Assembly (NCBI GenBank): GCA_030549775.1
Contig: CM060180.1
Location: forward strand, 89,009,172 to 89,073,171
Direction of reading: 5' to 3'
DNA: 64,000 nt
From: Tamarix chinensis
Lineage: Eukaryota; Streptophyta; Magnoliopsida; Caryophyllales; Tamaricaceae
In this document: positions 1 through 11,510 of the stretch, one piece after another
How positions within the stretch are numbered: the first letter of the stretch is position 1
How the letters are laid out: every line of letters starts with the position of its first letter
Translations under genes and position numbers: made by a program
Notes under the pieces: model-generated
Database searches by the model: none
What the model saw: only the letters and a program-made list of their open reading frames with translations
Told to the model about the DNA's origin: nothing

Positions 1-240
1 ATTAGTATGATTTAAAATAATCTTGATATTTAAAAGTGGCTTAGAAAATCTCACAAAAATGAATTTGTGCAAAATGGTTAAGAAACTAAAATGAAATGTT
101 TTAAAAGTGAGACAAAGGTTTTGATTTTATTAAAGGATGCAATAAATTTATAGAATAGAATAAATTTATAATAATAAGAATATCCTTTTTTATATTAGGT
201 TTTTAACAAAATGGGGTAGTATATTATAATCAAAGATAAT
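1..240 (-). repeat. End fragment of a long Del/Tekay-like LTR
   Basis: The first ~145 bases carry the same string of words (aaaagtggcttagaaa, tctca..aaaatgaattt, a run ending in aaatgaaatgttt) seen at 34320-34420, 46300-46380 and 14800-14890, where they lie just inside the start of minus-oriented long LTRs. I therefore read this as the 5' end of one more LTR copy, entering from the left window edge. From 145 to 240 the match fades; a degenerate GGTGTTACA-like end (ggggtagtatattata) may lie near 215. No coding sequence. The orientation is inferred from the better copies. Confidence 0.5.
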
Positions 241-880
241 ACCAAGGGGGTTCCGATTACCCTTTTGGGTGAGAGTTTGTGATGGTGGAGATGCAGCTAT
301 TGAGCTTTCTTCAACCATTTGGAATTTATTTGGTTCCATGAGAAATTATGGAAGAGGAAATGACATTTTGAATTAGAGCATACCTTCAAATAAACAAAGA
401 AGGTGTTAAGGTTTTAGGAAATTTTAGGATTTTGTAGAGCTTTGAGGAATGGTTAAGGGTTCTTGTTTCTTTTGTGGGGTTGGTAGAGAAATGGTAAGGA
501 GGGATGAAAAGTGGTGGCAGCAGCTGAGAATTGGCACTAATATGGTGGTGAGTGAATAGGAAGGAGAAGGAAAAGGAAAAGAAAGATAGATGGTGGATAG
601 AGGTACAGGGTTGAAAGGGAAGAGAGAAAAGGGTGAAATTTAGTTTTAGAGGGAGTGAGTTGGAGGATGTGGTGAAGGAGTAGAACTTGGTGGTGATGGT
701 TGTGGGGATTAGTTTTTGAATTAGGAAATGGGTCAAAGAAGGAGAGAGGTTGAAGAAGGAAGAGTGGTAAATGAAGGTTGGGTTTAAAGAGGGAATTATA
801 ACCGATTTGGTTTACTAGGTGTTGAAATGGTTGTGTATATAGATATGGGGACTGCATAAACTCTTGGGTTTCTAGTAGAG
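241..880. repeat. Purine-rich, LTR-like non-coding tract
   Basis: The plus strand is strongly GA-rich (many gaaggagaaggaaaagg-type words, plus gtggtggcagcagc). Long minus-strand reading frames here encode only Phe/Ser/Leu/Pro/Thr-rich low-complexity sequence, as expected when a polypurine strand is read in reverse. Similar GA- or CT-rich tracts lie inside the long LTRs at 33900-34080, 45500-45850 (GA) and 57940-59090 (CT). Most likely an LTR or 5'-leader remnant; not a gene. Confidence 0.4.
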
Positions 881-1254
881 TTCCCTTGCAAAGATAAATA
901 TGTTTATGCTAGCCAACACTAGAGGTGTCATGTTGAATCTATGGAACAAGTTTCAAATTTACCAAAGGAAACAACACGGCCATGCACAAGTTACTAGGGG
1001 TCATGTTAATCCCTATAATAGGTGCCAATTATGTCATAGACATCAACACAACCACTCCAATTAACAAGGGTCACCCCTGTCGTTGTCAATGTCCCTTTTC
1101 TTTTTCTAGCACTCTTCACCCTAAATATATAACTTATCCATTTCTATTCATTTTTATATTCTTACCCCATGTACCACCTACAAATAGTTATCATCAACGT
1201 GTGAGTAGAAGTCAAGAAGAATTCAAAATGGTTAAAATCAAAAAAATCAAGGGA
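881..1254. other. Non-coding stretch, probable 3' region of the Athila-type element
   Basis: No supported gene. It follows directly on the minus-strand side of the integrase C-terminus that ends near 1255, where an Athila-type element would have its 3' untranslated/env-like region. The 110-codon open frame on the plus strand (982-1314) has no recognisable domain and overlaps the real integrase trace on the other strand. Confidence 0.3.
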
Positions 1255-2420
1255 AAATTATATGAAATTAACTACACCTTAAACCTTTGCTTGTTGACCT
1301 TTAATGTTTCCTAACGAGTGTTATTGATCTTAATCACTCCCAAGGGAAAAGATTGAGTTACCATGAATGGTTTAGACCACTAAGATATACAATTTCCTTG
1401 AAACAATTGCGAAAAAGAATGAAATAGGAGCACTTTTTTCTCGACATCAAATTCTTATTTTGCAATATCTTGATCATGGATCCTCTTCATTCGCTAATTG
1501 TATAATCATGCATTCTCATATGTTCTAAATAAAAAATCATCAAGATCATTCAATTGAAGAGGCCTCTTATCACCTATAGCTTATATGTTAAAGTTAAGAA
1601 AATGAGTAACCTAAAACGACTTATGCTCAAGCTCTTAAGGGTGATGACAATGCATCCCAAAAACTAAGTTGCAAGAGACATCCTAGTGTTGTTTTTAAAG
1701 GTAGTTTGGTAAGCCTAAAGATCATTGGCAAGATTTAAGGACCAATCCATTTGAGAGGAGTTAACCATCTTTTCAAGTATTCACTTAAGCTCAAGGTTAA
1801 AAACCTCAATTTGACCACTAGTTTGAGGATGATACAAAGTAATAACCTTATGAGTGACTTCGTACTTTCTTTAAAGTGCCTTAAATGTTTTATTGCAAAA
1901 GTGTTGAACACTCTATCACTAATAATGGTTTGTAGTGTGAGAAACCTAAAAACTTTATTCATTTTAAATAATTTGGTGGTAACTGTTGCATCATTGGTGG
2001 AAGTTTCAATGATCTCTACCCACTTAGACACATAACCGACCACCACAATAATGTATTTATTATTCATGGACTTAGGGGTTGGTTTCATGAATTTGATGTC
2101 TGAAACATCAAGAAAATCAACAACTATATTTCTTGTAAAGTAAATCTCTTATTTTTTGGAAAGTTTCCCAACTTTTTGGCATCTATCATAGGATTTATAA
2201 AAATAACATAAGAATCATGAAACAAAGAAGACTAACATAAATCACATTGCAAGACCTTAGTTGTATTTCTGATGGAGCTAAAATGGCCATGACATTCCTT
2301 GTTATGAGAATGAGACAATAGGGAATGCATTTCATGCTTCGGGATGCACCTCCTTATAAAATCATCAACACATATTCTACAAACATAAGGGTCATCCTGT
2401 AGGTAATACCTCAAGCCATG
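1255..2420 (-). pseudogene. Integrase of the Athila-type element
   Basis: The minus strand encodes a decayed retroviral-type integrase, which would insert the element cDNA into chromosomes. The N-terminal zinc region is at 2414-2235 (YYLQDDPYVCRICVDDFIRRC, then HSHNKECHGHF and TTKVLQC). The catalytic core follows at 2088-1735 with KYIIVVVGYVSKWVE, TKLF and the IISDR box. A C-terminal part is readable to about 1255: AYQTTFKNNTRMS, then ENA.LYN.RMK..HD, KVLLFHSFSQLF, and a final TLKVNKQRFKV, matching the end of Athila integrases. Stops and at least two frame changes separate these blocks. Family assignment is firm; no function remains. Confidence 0.75.
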
Positions 2421-2849
2421 TAAATGTTTTTCCCTTTAATGAAAAGAGTAGGCATTAGGTAGGGTTCTAGTTAAAATATAGTTGCAATATCAATATGCTT
2501 GGTATGGTTCATGATAGTAAAAATTATACCCATGGGGAATGTGTCTCAAATAGGCATGCTCTCCTAGGTGATCTCAGAGGTGGAGGGTAGACAAGAAATC
2601 TGATCAACAACAAGGCTCTTGGTCCTTTTTTTTAAAATTCCTAATCTCTAAATTGAATTCTTGTAAGAGTAGAGTTTGCCAAATGATTATAGTCTTTACA
2701 TCCTACTTAACAAGCAAATACCTGAATGTGGCATTGTTGGTGTGAACTATGACCTTATTATGCAACAGATAGGGATGAAACTTATCAAAAGAGAAAAAAC
2801 ATTCAGCAATTATTTTTTAATTGCTACATAATTGATTTATGTTAGATTT

Positions 2850-4110
2850 AAAGTCTTACTATCATAGTAAATGGTATTAAAAAAATTTTCCCTACACATT
2901 CTAAAACAACTCCAATAGTTGCATCATTAGCATCACACGTGATCTGAAAGGATAAATTCCAATCAATAGCCACAATGATCAAAGCATTCATTAGTTTTTC
3001 ATTTAAAGTGTTAAAGGAAATAAAACATGCATCTAAAAAGTTAAAGGGAAAATCCTTTGATAAGAGGTTACATAGAAGTTTTGAAATTTTTGAAAAATAT
3101 TTAATGTACGTTTTCCAAAAATTAGAAAGGCTAAGGGAATTATAAATGTCTCTAATGCAAGTCACAGGAGACAATTTATCAATTACTTCAATCTTTGCTT
3201 TATCGACCTCTATCCTTGTATGAGAAATCTTATTCCCTAAGACAATCCCTTCTTGATACATAATATGCCACTTTTCTCAATTAAACACAAGATTAGTATC
3301 CTCCCATCATTTAAGCACAAGCTTGAGATTATTTTAATATGCATTACATGGTGAGCCAAAAACTAACCGATGGTTAATGAAATTCTCTATGTAATTTTCA
3401 ACCATGTCATGAAACATCATTTGAAAGTAGTAGGGAAATTACATAAGCCATTATGAATTTTTCTATATCCAAAAGGTCCATAAGGACAAGTGAAGATAGT
3501 CTTATTTTGATCCTTAAATGAAATAGGAATTGGTATATAGTCAGAGTACTCCCTAAGAAAACAATTCAAATTATGCTCTACTAAAGGCTCAAGAATTTTA
3601 TTAATAAAAGGAAGTGTAAATGATATTTTTTGAGTGGAACCATTCACCTTCCTTTAATTAATGTAAAAGTTCCAAGCAATCATAATCCTAGTAGGCACCA
3701 ATTCCTTGTTATCGCTCTTAACTATGTTGGCTCCCTCTTTCTTGGGAACCACTTACATAGGGAAGTAATATAAATTGTTCCTGCATATAATACCTTGATT
3801 ACCTCTTTCTTCACCACTTATTACATATATATTTTAGTTTTCTTTGAGGCTAGATCACCTTCTTGTAATTCTCTTCCATTAGGATCTTGTGGATGCACAC
3901 AGAACGTATTATTCCTCTGATATCCACTATAATCCATCCAAAGCTTTTTTTTATAAATTTTGATCTCTCTCATTAATTTCTCCTCCTTAAGTTTATTTAG
4001 GGATGATGTAACAATAACAAAGAGAGTGTTTTTAGGACCAAGAAATATTTCTAAGTGCTAGAGTAGTTGTTTAAGCTCTAAAGTGAGAGATTCTTTAACT
4101 AATGGTTTTA
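2850..4110 (-). pseudogene. Reverse transcriptase and RNase H of the Athila-type element
   Basis: The RT lead-in is near 3900 (CVHKILMEEN, then PQRKLK). Fingers and palm follow at 3647-3417 with SGY-like SDYIPIPISF, KTIFTCPYGPFGYRK and HNGLCNFPTTF. The RNase H/connection block is at 3261-2848 with GNKISHTRIEVDKAK, SLSNFWKTYIKYFSK, LCNLLSKDFPF and FQITCDANDATIGVVL. In the living family the enzyme copies element RNA to cDNA. Here stop codons and frameshifts break every domain, and the segment carrying the catalytic aspartate pair between 3417 and 3261 is degenerate. The reading stops at about 4110-4440, next to the LINE-1 insertion. Confidence 0.75.
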
Positions 4111-4427
4111 ATTTTGGAATTTGGGTCCTCTCTAGCCCTTATAAAGGCACCATGGTATTGCAACTACAGCGAGGATGAGACCTCAGTACTTAAACAAATT
4201 ATTCAACCTTTTATTCTTACTCATACACATCAAGGTGTACTAATTACCTTTGTAAGGGATCTTGGACAACCCGTGCTTGGAAGTAAATGATAGTAAGTGT
4301 CATCCTTAGGGGGGTATTTTATGATTCTAAACACATTAAAAGTTACCTCTTCATTATAAAAGTGAATAATACACTTTCCCCTCATATTAATCTATCAAAG
4401 TTGCCATATGTATAAGAAAGTTCTATT

Positions 4428-4442
4428 AAGATTAAGGAGAGC
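4428..4442 (+). repeat. Left target-site duplication of LINE-1
   Basis: AAGATTAAGGAGAGC here is repeated exactly at 10750-10764, directly after the poly(A) tail. A 15-bp perfect duplication is typical of target-primed reverse transcription. Confidence 0.95.
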
Positions 4443-4484
4443 TGAAGAACCACAAACCCTAGGCTCTCTCCTCTCTCCTCTCCC

Positions 4485-5950
4485 ATGGCGAGAACAAGGA
4501 GGGCTGCTTCAACAGCCAAGAAGGAGTCAACAAAAGGTGTTGGGATTTCCTCTTCTGTTGGGGCTTCGATAGAATGCAATGATGGTTTAGGGAATAACAG
4601 GGTTGCGCAAGAGACATAGGTGATTAACCCTATTCAAACATGCATTGATCATGCTGAGGGGGACGTCAATCAAAATTCTAATGAAATCGTAGGGTTGGTT
4701 TCTCCTCCTTTCGATTGCGAGGGATCACTTTTTGAAAAGAATGATGTTGAGAATGGTAAGATTGCGGATCATCATCACAACACAACTGATCATCATAAAG
4801 AACCAAAAAATGTGGAAGTATCATGGAAGGATAAATTGGTTGGTAATAGGCTGCCGGAAAGAGGATCCAAATTAAACTATGTTCCACCCACGATTGATGG
4901 GAACAATATCTATGTTAATCTGCAGAGGCAGAAGGTGGATTCAAATTGTTCTGATTGGAAGTGGGTAGTAGTGGGCTATGTCATTGGTCATCGACCATCT
5001 TTGAGGCAAATGGAGACTTATGTTAGGAATCTTTGGTCAGGTGTGTAGGAGCCTAAAATATTGATGCATGATCAGGGTTTTATAGTTTTTAAGTTCCAAT
5101 CCCAAGAAGACAGGGATTGGGGGCTTTCAAGGACATATTGGTCATTTCTGAATCGTCCATTCATTTTGAAGGAATGGCATCAAAAATTTCAATTCTCAAA
5201 AGAGAAGTTTCAGTTTATGCCATTATGGATCAAACTTGTGAATTTACCTGTGGATTATTGGGATGTAGAATCTTTGAGCAGAATTGGTAGTGCTGTAGGT
5301 AGACCATTATTCTTAGATGGAGTTACATCTTCGGGTGACAGAATATCTTATGCAAGAATGCTTGTTGAAGTGGATGTCTCAAAGAAGCTGGTGGAGTCAG
5401 TCGAAATCCTAGACCCTGATGGTGGTATCATAATGCAGAAGATTGTTTTTTAATGGAAGCCATCCTTTTGTACAAATTATATTGAGTCAAGACATTCTAC
5501 TCAGTTCTGCAAAAAAGTGAAGGAGGTGCAGAGGCAGTCTAAACAGCCAGAGGGGTCTCTAAGGAGAGGTATTACCATCAAGAAGGACTTCAGCAATGGA
5601 GGAATATTGTCACGACTCTTGTGTAGAAGAAGACTCCAGAGGATTCTGCCAACATTCATAAGGAGCTTAATGCAGAAAATAACACTAGGAATGGTTCTCA
5701 TCCTGAGTCCTCGAATGGTAGGTAGCTTGGCAGAACTAATCAAGTTTCTAGTCCTAAGGAACACAGGACTATTGATAGGCTGCACACAACTAACAAATTC
5801 CAGTGTTTGCAAGATGATTTAGAAGACATGTTACTACTTCCTAGTTCTTTGCAACAGCCTAATAATTCACGGTCTGAGGAGCCTCGTTTTGTACATTCTT
5901 TATTAGAGCAAATCCATGATAGGGGAATGGAATGTTCGGGGTTTGAATAA
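4485..5950 (+). pseudogene. LINE-1 ORF1, nucleic-acid-binding protein (DUF4283 plus CCHC knuckle)
   Basis: ATG at 4485 follows a CT-rich leader (MARTRRAASTAKKES). The frame holds stops at 4617 and 5046, then the DUF4283 block at about 5060-5450: FKFQSQEDRDW, YWSFLNRPFILKEWH, FMPLWIKLVNLPVDYWD, SRIGSAVGRPLFLD and ILVEVDV-like MLVEVDVSKKL. A degenerate zinc knuckle follows (CTNYIESRHSTQFC; the second Cys is replaced). Near 5560-5580 the reading shifts frame, and the new frame stays open-like to the stop at 5948-5950, overlapping the ORF2 start by 35 bases. In the family ORF1 binds LINE RNA; this copy cannot make the full protein. Confidence 0.8.
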
Positions 5951-8900
5951 AACCTATAAACAGAAAGAATTGAGGCACTGGTTATCAGTGCATAAGGTAT
6001 CCTTGATGGGTTTGGTAGAAACTAGAGTCAAAAGAGAAAATGCTGGTAAGGTTTGTGACATGCTAGGTCCTCAATGGGAGAGATTTAGGAATTATGAGGA
6101 TCACTCAAATGGAAGGATTTGGTGCATTTGGGGTAAAGATGTGTGGTAGGTTCAGAGAATGGCAAGCTGTGAGCAGGCCATGCAGATGTTTGTGACAATG
6201 ATTCTTTCAAATGTAAAATTTTATATTACTTTTGTTTATGCTTTTAATGATGGTGTTAGTAGGAAATGTTTATGGCATTGGCTACAGGATAATAAAATGG
6301 AAACGAAGCCCTAGATTATTCTTGGGGATTTCAATGTGGTTTTGAAGCCAAAGGAGAAATTACAAGGTAATGCTATTAATCTTAATGATGTGAAAGATGC
6401 TAGGGAGTGTTTAAACTCTCTAATGGTACATGAATTGAGCTACACAGGTTTGAAGTTTACTTGGTCCAATAGAAGTTTGGGTGAGAATCGATCTATAGCT
6501 AAATTAGATAGGGTCTTGGTTAATATGCCCTGGACTATCAATATCCCAAACTCTTTTGTGCAGTTTTTAGACACTCTCTTCTCTGATCATAGTCGAGCTT
6601 TGGAGCATTTAGAAGAGAGGTTTGTTAGGGGTTCCAAGAGACAGTTTAAATTTTTTGATATGTGGACCTTGGACCCTCATTTTCTGTCCCTAGTGGCTTC
6701 TATATAGGAGAGGCCTGTTACATGGTCTATACAGGGTACTTTCTTTAGAAAGCTTAGAGACATCAAAGCTAGTCTTATAAGTTTTAATAAGGAGATTTTT
6801 GGGGACATTTCCAAAAGAGTTCAGGAGGCAAGGCAGCAGCTGAATAAGATCCAGGCTGAGCTTGATTCCTTCCCTCATAATCTGGCCCTACAGGAGGAGG
6901 AAAAGAAATATTTAAAACTTTATGAGCATTATGTTCTTTGTGAAGTGAGTTTTCTCAAGTAGAAATCTGGAATTAAATGGCTGAATTTGGGTGATTCTAA
7001 CTCACACTTCTTTTTCTCAATTATGAAGGTCAGGCAGATGAGCAGTGTGATAAGAAGAATTCAAGACAATAATGGCCAATGTTTTTCTGATTCAGAAGGG
7101 ATCAATCAAGCCTTCCTTTCATTTTATCAGAACTTGTTGGGATCAGACAATGGAGCCACTGGAGACACTAATGCTAGTATTTTCTTGCAGGGGCCTCTGG
7201 TTTCTATGGATCAAAAACATGACCTACTTAAGCCTATTTCCCTACAGGAGGTCAAGGAAGCTTTATGGTCTATTGGCCAATATAAGGCCCCAGGTCCTGA
7301 TGGTTTCACCTCACGTTTCTTTAAGGCTCTGTTTGATTTACGGAATCCAGTTAGAAAAGGAAAAAAATTAGGAGGAAAATGTTTCTCGATTGTTTGGTTG
7401 CCTGAAAAGTTTTACGGAAAGAAGAAAGAAGGAAAAAAAAAATAGAGAAAGTTAAACTATATCATTTTCCTAAGCTACAACCCAAGAAAACAAAGAAAAA
7501 CTCGGAGAAAATTTCCTCTACACTCCCTCCCCGACACTCTCTCCTCGTTGTTATAGAATGAGAAATCTCTGCGAAGACCATCAGACCTAATCTCATGTAC
7601 CGACATTAGATTTGAGTTAGCCAAAATTACTTTGTATTTACTTTATTCTGAACTTTCTTCACATCACCGTGGAAAATGAAGGTTCAGATCTAAGCGTCTA
7701 GCATGTATGGCTTCGACTGCTAAGTCGCAATAAAACATTGAATATGGTAAATTGCTTTTAGCATGAAATTGAAATGGACAAGGAACATGAATGGAGTGTA
7801 GTTAAAGGGTAGGGATTGGGGATTTAGAAAAAAGAAAATAGCAATAAGAAATGCCTCTGTTGAATAAATTCCAAAAATTACATAATAACCAATCTGAATT
7901 TTATCAATAGATATTTAATATTTAGAATATCTTGTTATCGACTAAGTTTTATCACCTTATAAAGTATTTAGTATTTAGTTTATTATTTTAATAATATATT
8001 ATAATATTATATTTTTATAGTATCAACTTTTAAAAAGTTATTTATATTTCATAATTTAAACTTTATAATAATATTTGAATACTATTTTTAGAGAAAATAA
8101 GATAAATAAGTATAGATATATAAATATTAATTGGCCATGAAGTAAGTCTTAAAATTTTTGCATTATCGCCTAGAGGTGTAGAGTAAAGTAATTGATCTTT
8201 TTATATTATTTTTATTTACTCTATTTTTTATTGGTATGATGTTTTGAAAGTTATTAATATTTTACAAAACTAACAAGTGCATTAATAATAAGCCATAAAA
8301 TTATTATTTTTCCTTCTCTATTTTTTGTATCATGTTTGAAACGAAAATATATATTGTATATTTTTAAATTTTTTTTGGAAATTATTGTAAGTTATTTATG
8401 TAATATTTGGTATTACTATTGAGTTTATACAAATTTTATAATTTTATTATAAACTTTATGAAATTTTTTATATATTAATCAAATATTTTAATTTTAATAA
8501 ATATATACAATAATTTAAATAATAATATTCAACTTTTCTTATAATTTTTTTATATACCAAACACTAAAAATATTTTCCAAGAATTCAATTTTCCACTAAA
8601 TTTTCTTCTATAACCAAACAAAAGAAAGAAAATTATTATCTTTCATTTTCTTTCCTTTAATTTTCTTTCCTCTACATTTTTTTTCCACTTAACTTTCTTC
8701 ACATCAAACAGAGCCTAAGGCCTCCTGGTCAATTCTGGGGGAAAGTTTATGGAGATTGATTGTGCATATTTTTCAGACTACATCTTTACCAAGAAGCCTT
8801 GTTCCAACAAAATTAATTCTTATCCCTAAAGGTGAAGGAGCTGACAATGTCTCTGATTTTAGGCCAATTGTTTGCTGCAATGTGGTATATAAAATTTTAG

Positions 8901-10689
8901 CTAACAGGTTGCGGCCAATTTTACCCTCCATCATTCATACATCCCAAGCTAGTTTTGTTAAGGGCAAGTACATTACAGATAATGTTTCGTTAGCTCATGA
9001 GCTTATTCATTTATACAAAAGGAAAAATGCTTTACTAAGGTGCATGCTTAAAGTAGATATCAAGAAGGCTTATGACTCGGTCAATTGGAATTTTCTGGAA
9101 AATATACTGCTGGGTTTGTACTTTCCTATCCATTTTGTCCGATTGCTTATGGCTTGTGTCTCCACTGTCAGTTATTCTCTATGCATTAATAACACCTTGT
9201 TGATTCCTTTTAAGGGAGAAAAAGGCATAAGGTAGGGAGACCCTTTATCACCATACCTTTTTATGATTGTGATGGAATATTTTAGTAGGATGTTGCAAAC
9301 TCTCTGGCTGAATGAAGGTTTCCATCGACATCCCAAATGTAAAAATTTGAAGATAATCAATCTTGCATTTGCATATGATTTAATTTTATTCTGTAGGGGT
9401 GATTTAACTTTTGTAACTGTTACTAACTCAATGATACAAGATTTTGTTGCTGCCTCTGGTTTATCTATTAACCCAGGGAAAAGTTCTATCTATTTTGGTG
9501 GAGTATCTCAGGAGGTGAAAGGGTGTATTTTGTCACAGCTTCAATTCTAGGAAGGGAGGTTACCTTTCAAGTATTTGGGAGTTCCTTTGGATGCTTCAAA
9601 ATTGAAAGCAGCTGATATGCAGTCCTTAGTACAAAAATCACAAAGAAATTATAGCACTAGGCAAATAGATTGCTTTCTTATGCTGGAAGATTACAATTGT
9701 TGAAGTCTGTGATCTTTGGTATTACTATATATTGGAGTCAGTTGTTTTTTCTTCCCAAAAAATTATTACTAAAGATCATTAGCCTTTGTAGAGTTTTTCT
9801 ATGGACAGGGAAAGCATCCTCAAGCAAAAGAGCTCTTGTCTCCTAGAAAATGGTGTGTTTGCCTAAAAGGGAAGGAGGTTTGGGTTTAATTGATTTAGTT
9901 GCTTGGAATATAGTTGCAGTTGGCAAGCACCTGTGGAATATGTATAAGGATAAGAATTCCTTATGGATAAAATGGATCCACACTTACTTCATTAAAGAGC
10001 AGACCGTCACAGCCTTTACACTGCCATGCAAATCCTCCTGGATTTTAGTCAAGCTCATTGGTTTAAGGCCTAAGCTAAGTCCAATTTTCCTGCAGCCTCA
10101 GTCACAAGACACATATAAAATTTCTATAGTCTATGATCTCATTCCATCTAAAGCTCCTAAAGTGTACTGGTGGAAGGCCATTTGGTCCAACCCAGCTGCA
10201 CCTAAGCACAAATTTATTGCATGGCTGGTTACACACTCAAAACTTCCCACTAAAGATCTAGTGGCAAAATTTCTTCCTGCCATACGTATGCAATGTTGTT
10301 TTTGCTCTCAACAGGAAAATCTCAGTCATATTTTATTCCATTGTCAAGGTTTGCAACAGATTTGGGAAGCAATCAGGAAGGTTTTCAGAGAAAAAAGAAG
10401 ACATTACTCTTGGCAGTCTTTGATGAAAAGCTTTGTTTTTTCTCAAACTAGAGGTGTTGCTAAGGCACAGTTCAGGGCATCTTTTTATGCTATTAGCATA
10501 TATGAGGTGTGGAAAGCTCGAAATTCATGCATCTTCCCAATTGTTAGTGTGAAAATGGAAAGGATAGTTTATCAAATTTCTTTAGTTATCTCATCTATTT
10601 GTAATCATTCTGCACATAGTGCAAAGTTTAGTGGTTTCTTAGGTAAAGTAGATCAATTCTATAGCTTGGGTTGTACCTTTTCTCCATGA
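5916..10689 (+). pseudogene. LINE-1 ORF2: endonuclease, reverse transcriptase, zf-RVT (interrupted)
   Basis: The APE-type endonuclease begins at ATG 5916 (WNVRGLNKT, then LVETRVK, GDFNVVLKPKEK and SDHSRALEHL). RT blocks follow: IKWLNLGDSNSHFFF and YKAPGPDGFTSRFF up to 7324, then after the inserted element SDFRPIVCCNVVYKI, ASFVKGKYI and KVDIKKAYDSVNW. The catalytic FADD box is changed to FAYD (LAFAYDLILF, near 9370), which should abolish activity. In-frame stops occur at about 6147, 6705, 6960, 9233 and 9548. A frameshift lies between about 9550 and 9850. The C-terminal zf-RVT region is open from 9850 to the stop at 10687 (KHKFIAWLVTHSKLPTKD, CCFCSQQENLSHILFHC). Confidence 0.88.
7325..8715. 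mobile_element. Tourist/PIF-Harbinger-like non-autonomous TIR element
   Basis: The element starts GGCTCTGTTTGAT and ends ATCAAACAGAGCC, a 13-base perfect terminal inverted repeat, and is flanked on both sides by TAA (7322-7324 and 8716-8718). TAA/TTA 3-bp duplications with G-rich TIRs containing TGTTTG are the hallmark of plant PIF/Harbinger and Tourist elements. The 1391-bp interior is AT-rich and has no transposase coding. The insertion falls inside the LINE RT between the ...TSRFFK and SWSILGES blocks, so the host coding frame gives an independent proof of both ends. Confidence 0.93.
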
Positions 10690-10749
10690 TTAATATATAA
10701 ATTTTATTTTCTTAAAAAAAATTGATGTACTTTTTCCCAAAAAAAAAAA

Positions 10750-10764
10750 AAGATTAAGGAGAGC
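10750..10764 (+). repeat. Right target-site duplication of LINE-1
   Basis: AAGATTAAGGAGAGC, identical to 4428-4442; directly follows the A-tail. Confidence 0.95.
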
Positions 10765-11510
10765 CTTTTTTTCATCATCCATGTCAAGAACCATAAAATC
10801 CTTAGGGAAAATAAATTTATCCACTTAAACTAAATCATAATCTATAATTCCCCTTATATATTTGATATATTGATAAGCTATCTTTAGTGACATATTAGAT
10901 GGTCAAGGTTTTTGATGAGCTAAAATAGATCGACTTGTTAAACTTTTAAAAGTTTTTAAATGAACCAAATCAGATTATCTATCATCATTTGGGTTCATGG
11001 CTCAACTCTTTTAACTATTTAGCTAGGTTGAAAGTTAAAAAAAAATAAACCAACTTGTTTAATTATTCATCTTGCTTAACTTCTCATATAAATATTTGGC
11101 TCATTTATTAAATAAAATCTAAATAATCCAAGCTTATAAATGAATGAGCTAAGCTTATAAATGAGCTAAACTGAGCTCAATCCCAATTTGAGCTGGCTCA
11201 CAAATGAACGAGCCAAACCTCCATTGGCTCCACCTTTCCTCATTTAATAATTGAGAATAAAAATAAAGCTTAGGTTTGATTTCTTTTCCTAAATAGATCA
11301 GCCAAGATGAGTCAAGTGAGCTTGCGGGCTAGCTTAGTTTATCAACAACCCTAATTATGATTCAATTTTGCCAAGCCTTGGGGCTTAAAAAGAAAGTATC
11401 GATTTAATGATGGCTCCTAGATCACACAATATCTTATCAAATTCTAAGTGACTAGTAACACATTTGGTAGTTAAACTTCCAAATCCTTGAGACTAGGAGG
11501 TAGCCTGTAT
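10765..11510 (-). pseudogene. Aspartic protease of the Athila-type element, split by an inserted repeat
   Basis: Minus-strand reading from 11510 gives LPPSLKD and FGSLTTKC, then HLEFDKILCDLGAIIKS (active-site region, normally CDLGASINLMP) and APRLGKI, stopping near 11350. It resumes at about 10915 with KTLTI, KDSLSIYQIYKGNYR and IYFPKDFMVLDMDDEKK, which is the usual end of this protease, and then meets the LINE-1 target site. The family enzyme cuts the Gag-Pol polyprotein. Stops and the insert make it a relic. The catalytic triplet reads DLG, as is usual in Athila elements. Confidence 0.7.
10920..11350. mobile_element. Degenerate GAGC-word repeat (possible non-autonomous DNA transposon)
   Basis: This AT-rich insert separates the two protease halves and is full of short words around gagctaa/gagcc/ggctc on both strands (for example aatgagctaagcttataa, tgagctggctcac, cgagccaaacc, attggctcc). 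Plants carry a known kind of non-autonomous repeat built from such GAGC/GCTC words. The ends are approximate and I found no clean TSD, so the class is uncertain. Confidence 0.35.

Larger units (their letters stand above)
4443..10749 (+). mobile_element. LINE-1 of this window: complete non-LTR retrotransposon with 15-bp TSD and poly(A)
   Basis: Full-length plant L1-type LINE: a short CT-rich 5' UTR, ORF1 (from ATG 4485), an overlapping ORF2 (from ATG 5916), stop at 10687-10689, a 60-base 3' UTR and an A-tail ending at 10749. It is flanked by a perfect 15-bp target duplication (4428-4442, 10750-10764). It sits in the protease-RT interval of the older Athila-type element. Removing the 1391-bp TIR element at 7325-8715 plus one TAA restores ORF2 reading-frame phase, so that element came later. 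Several in-frame stops and two or three frameshifts make the copy inactive. Confidence 0.93.

Noticed and set aside
386..857. Two overlapping minus-strand open frames of 106-116 codons
   Set aside because: Same effect from a polypurine tract; low-complexity Ser/Phe/Thr/Pro products, no relative recognised.
982..1314. 110-codon open frame on the plus strand
   Set aside because: No recognisable domain, and its right part lies antisense to the Athila integrase end.
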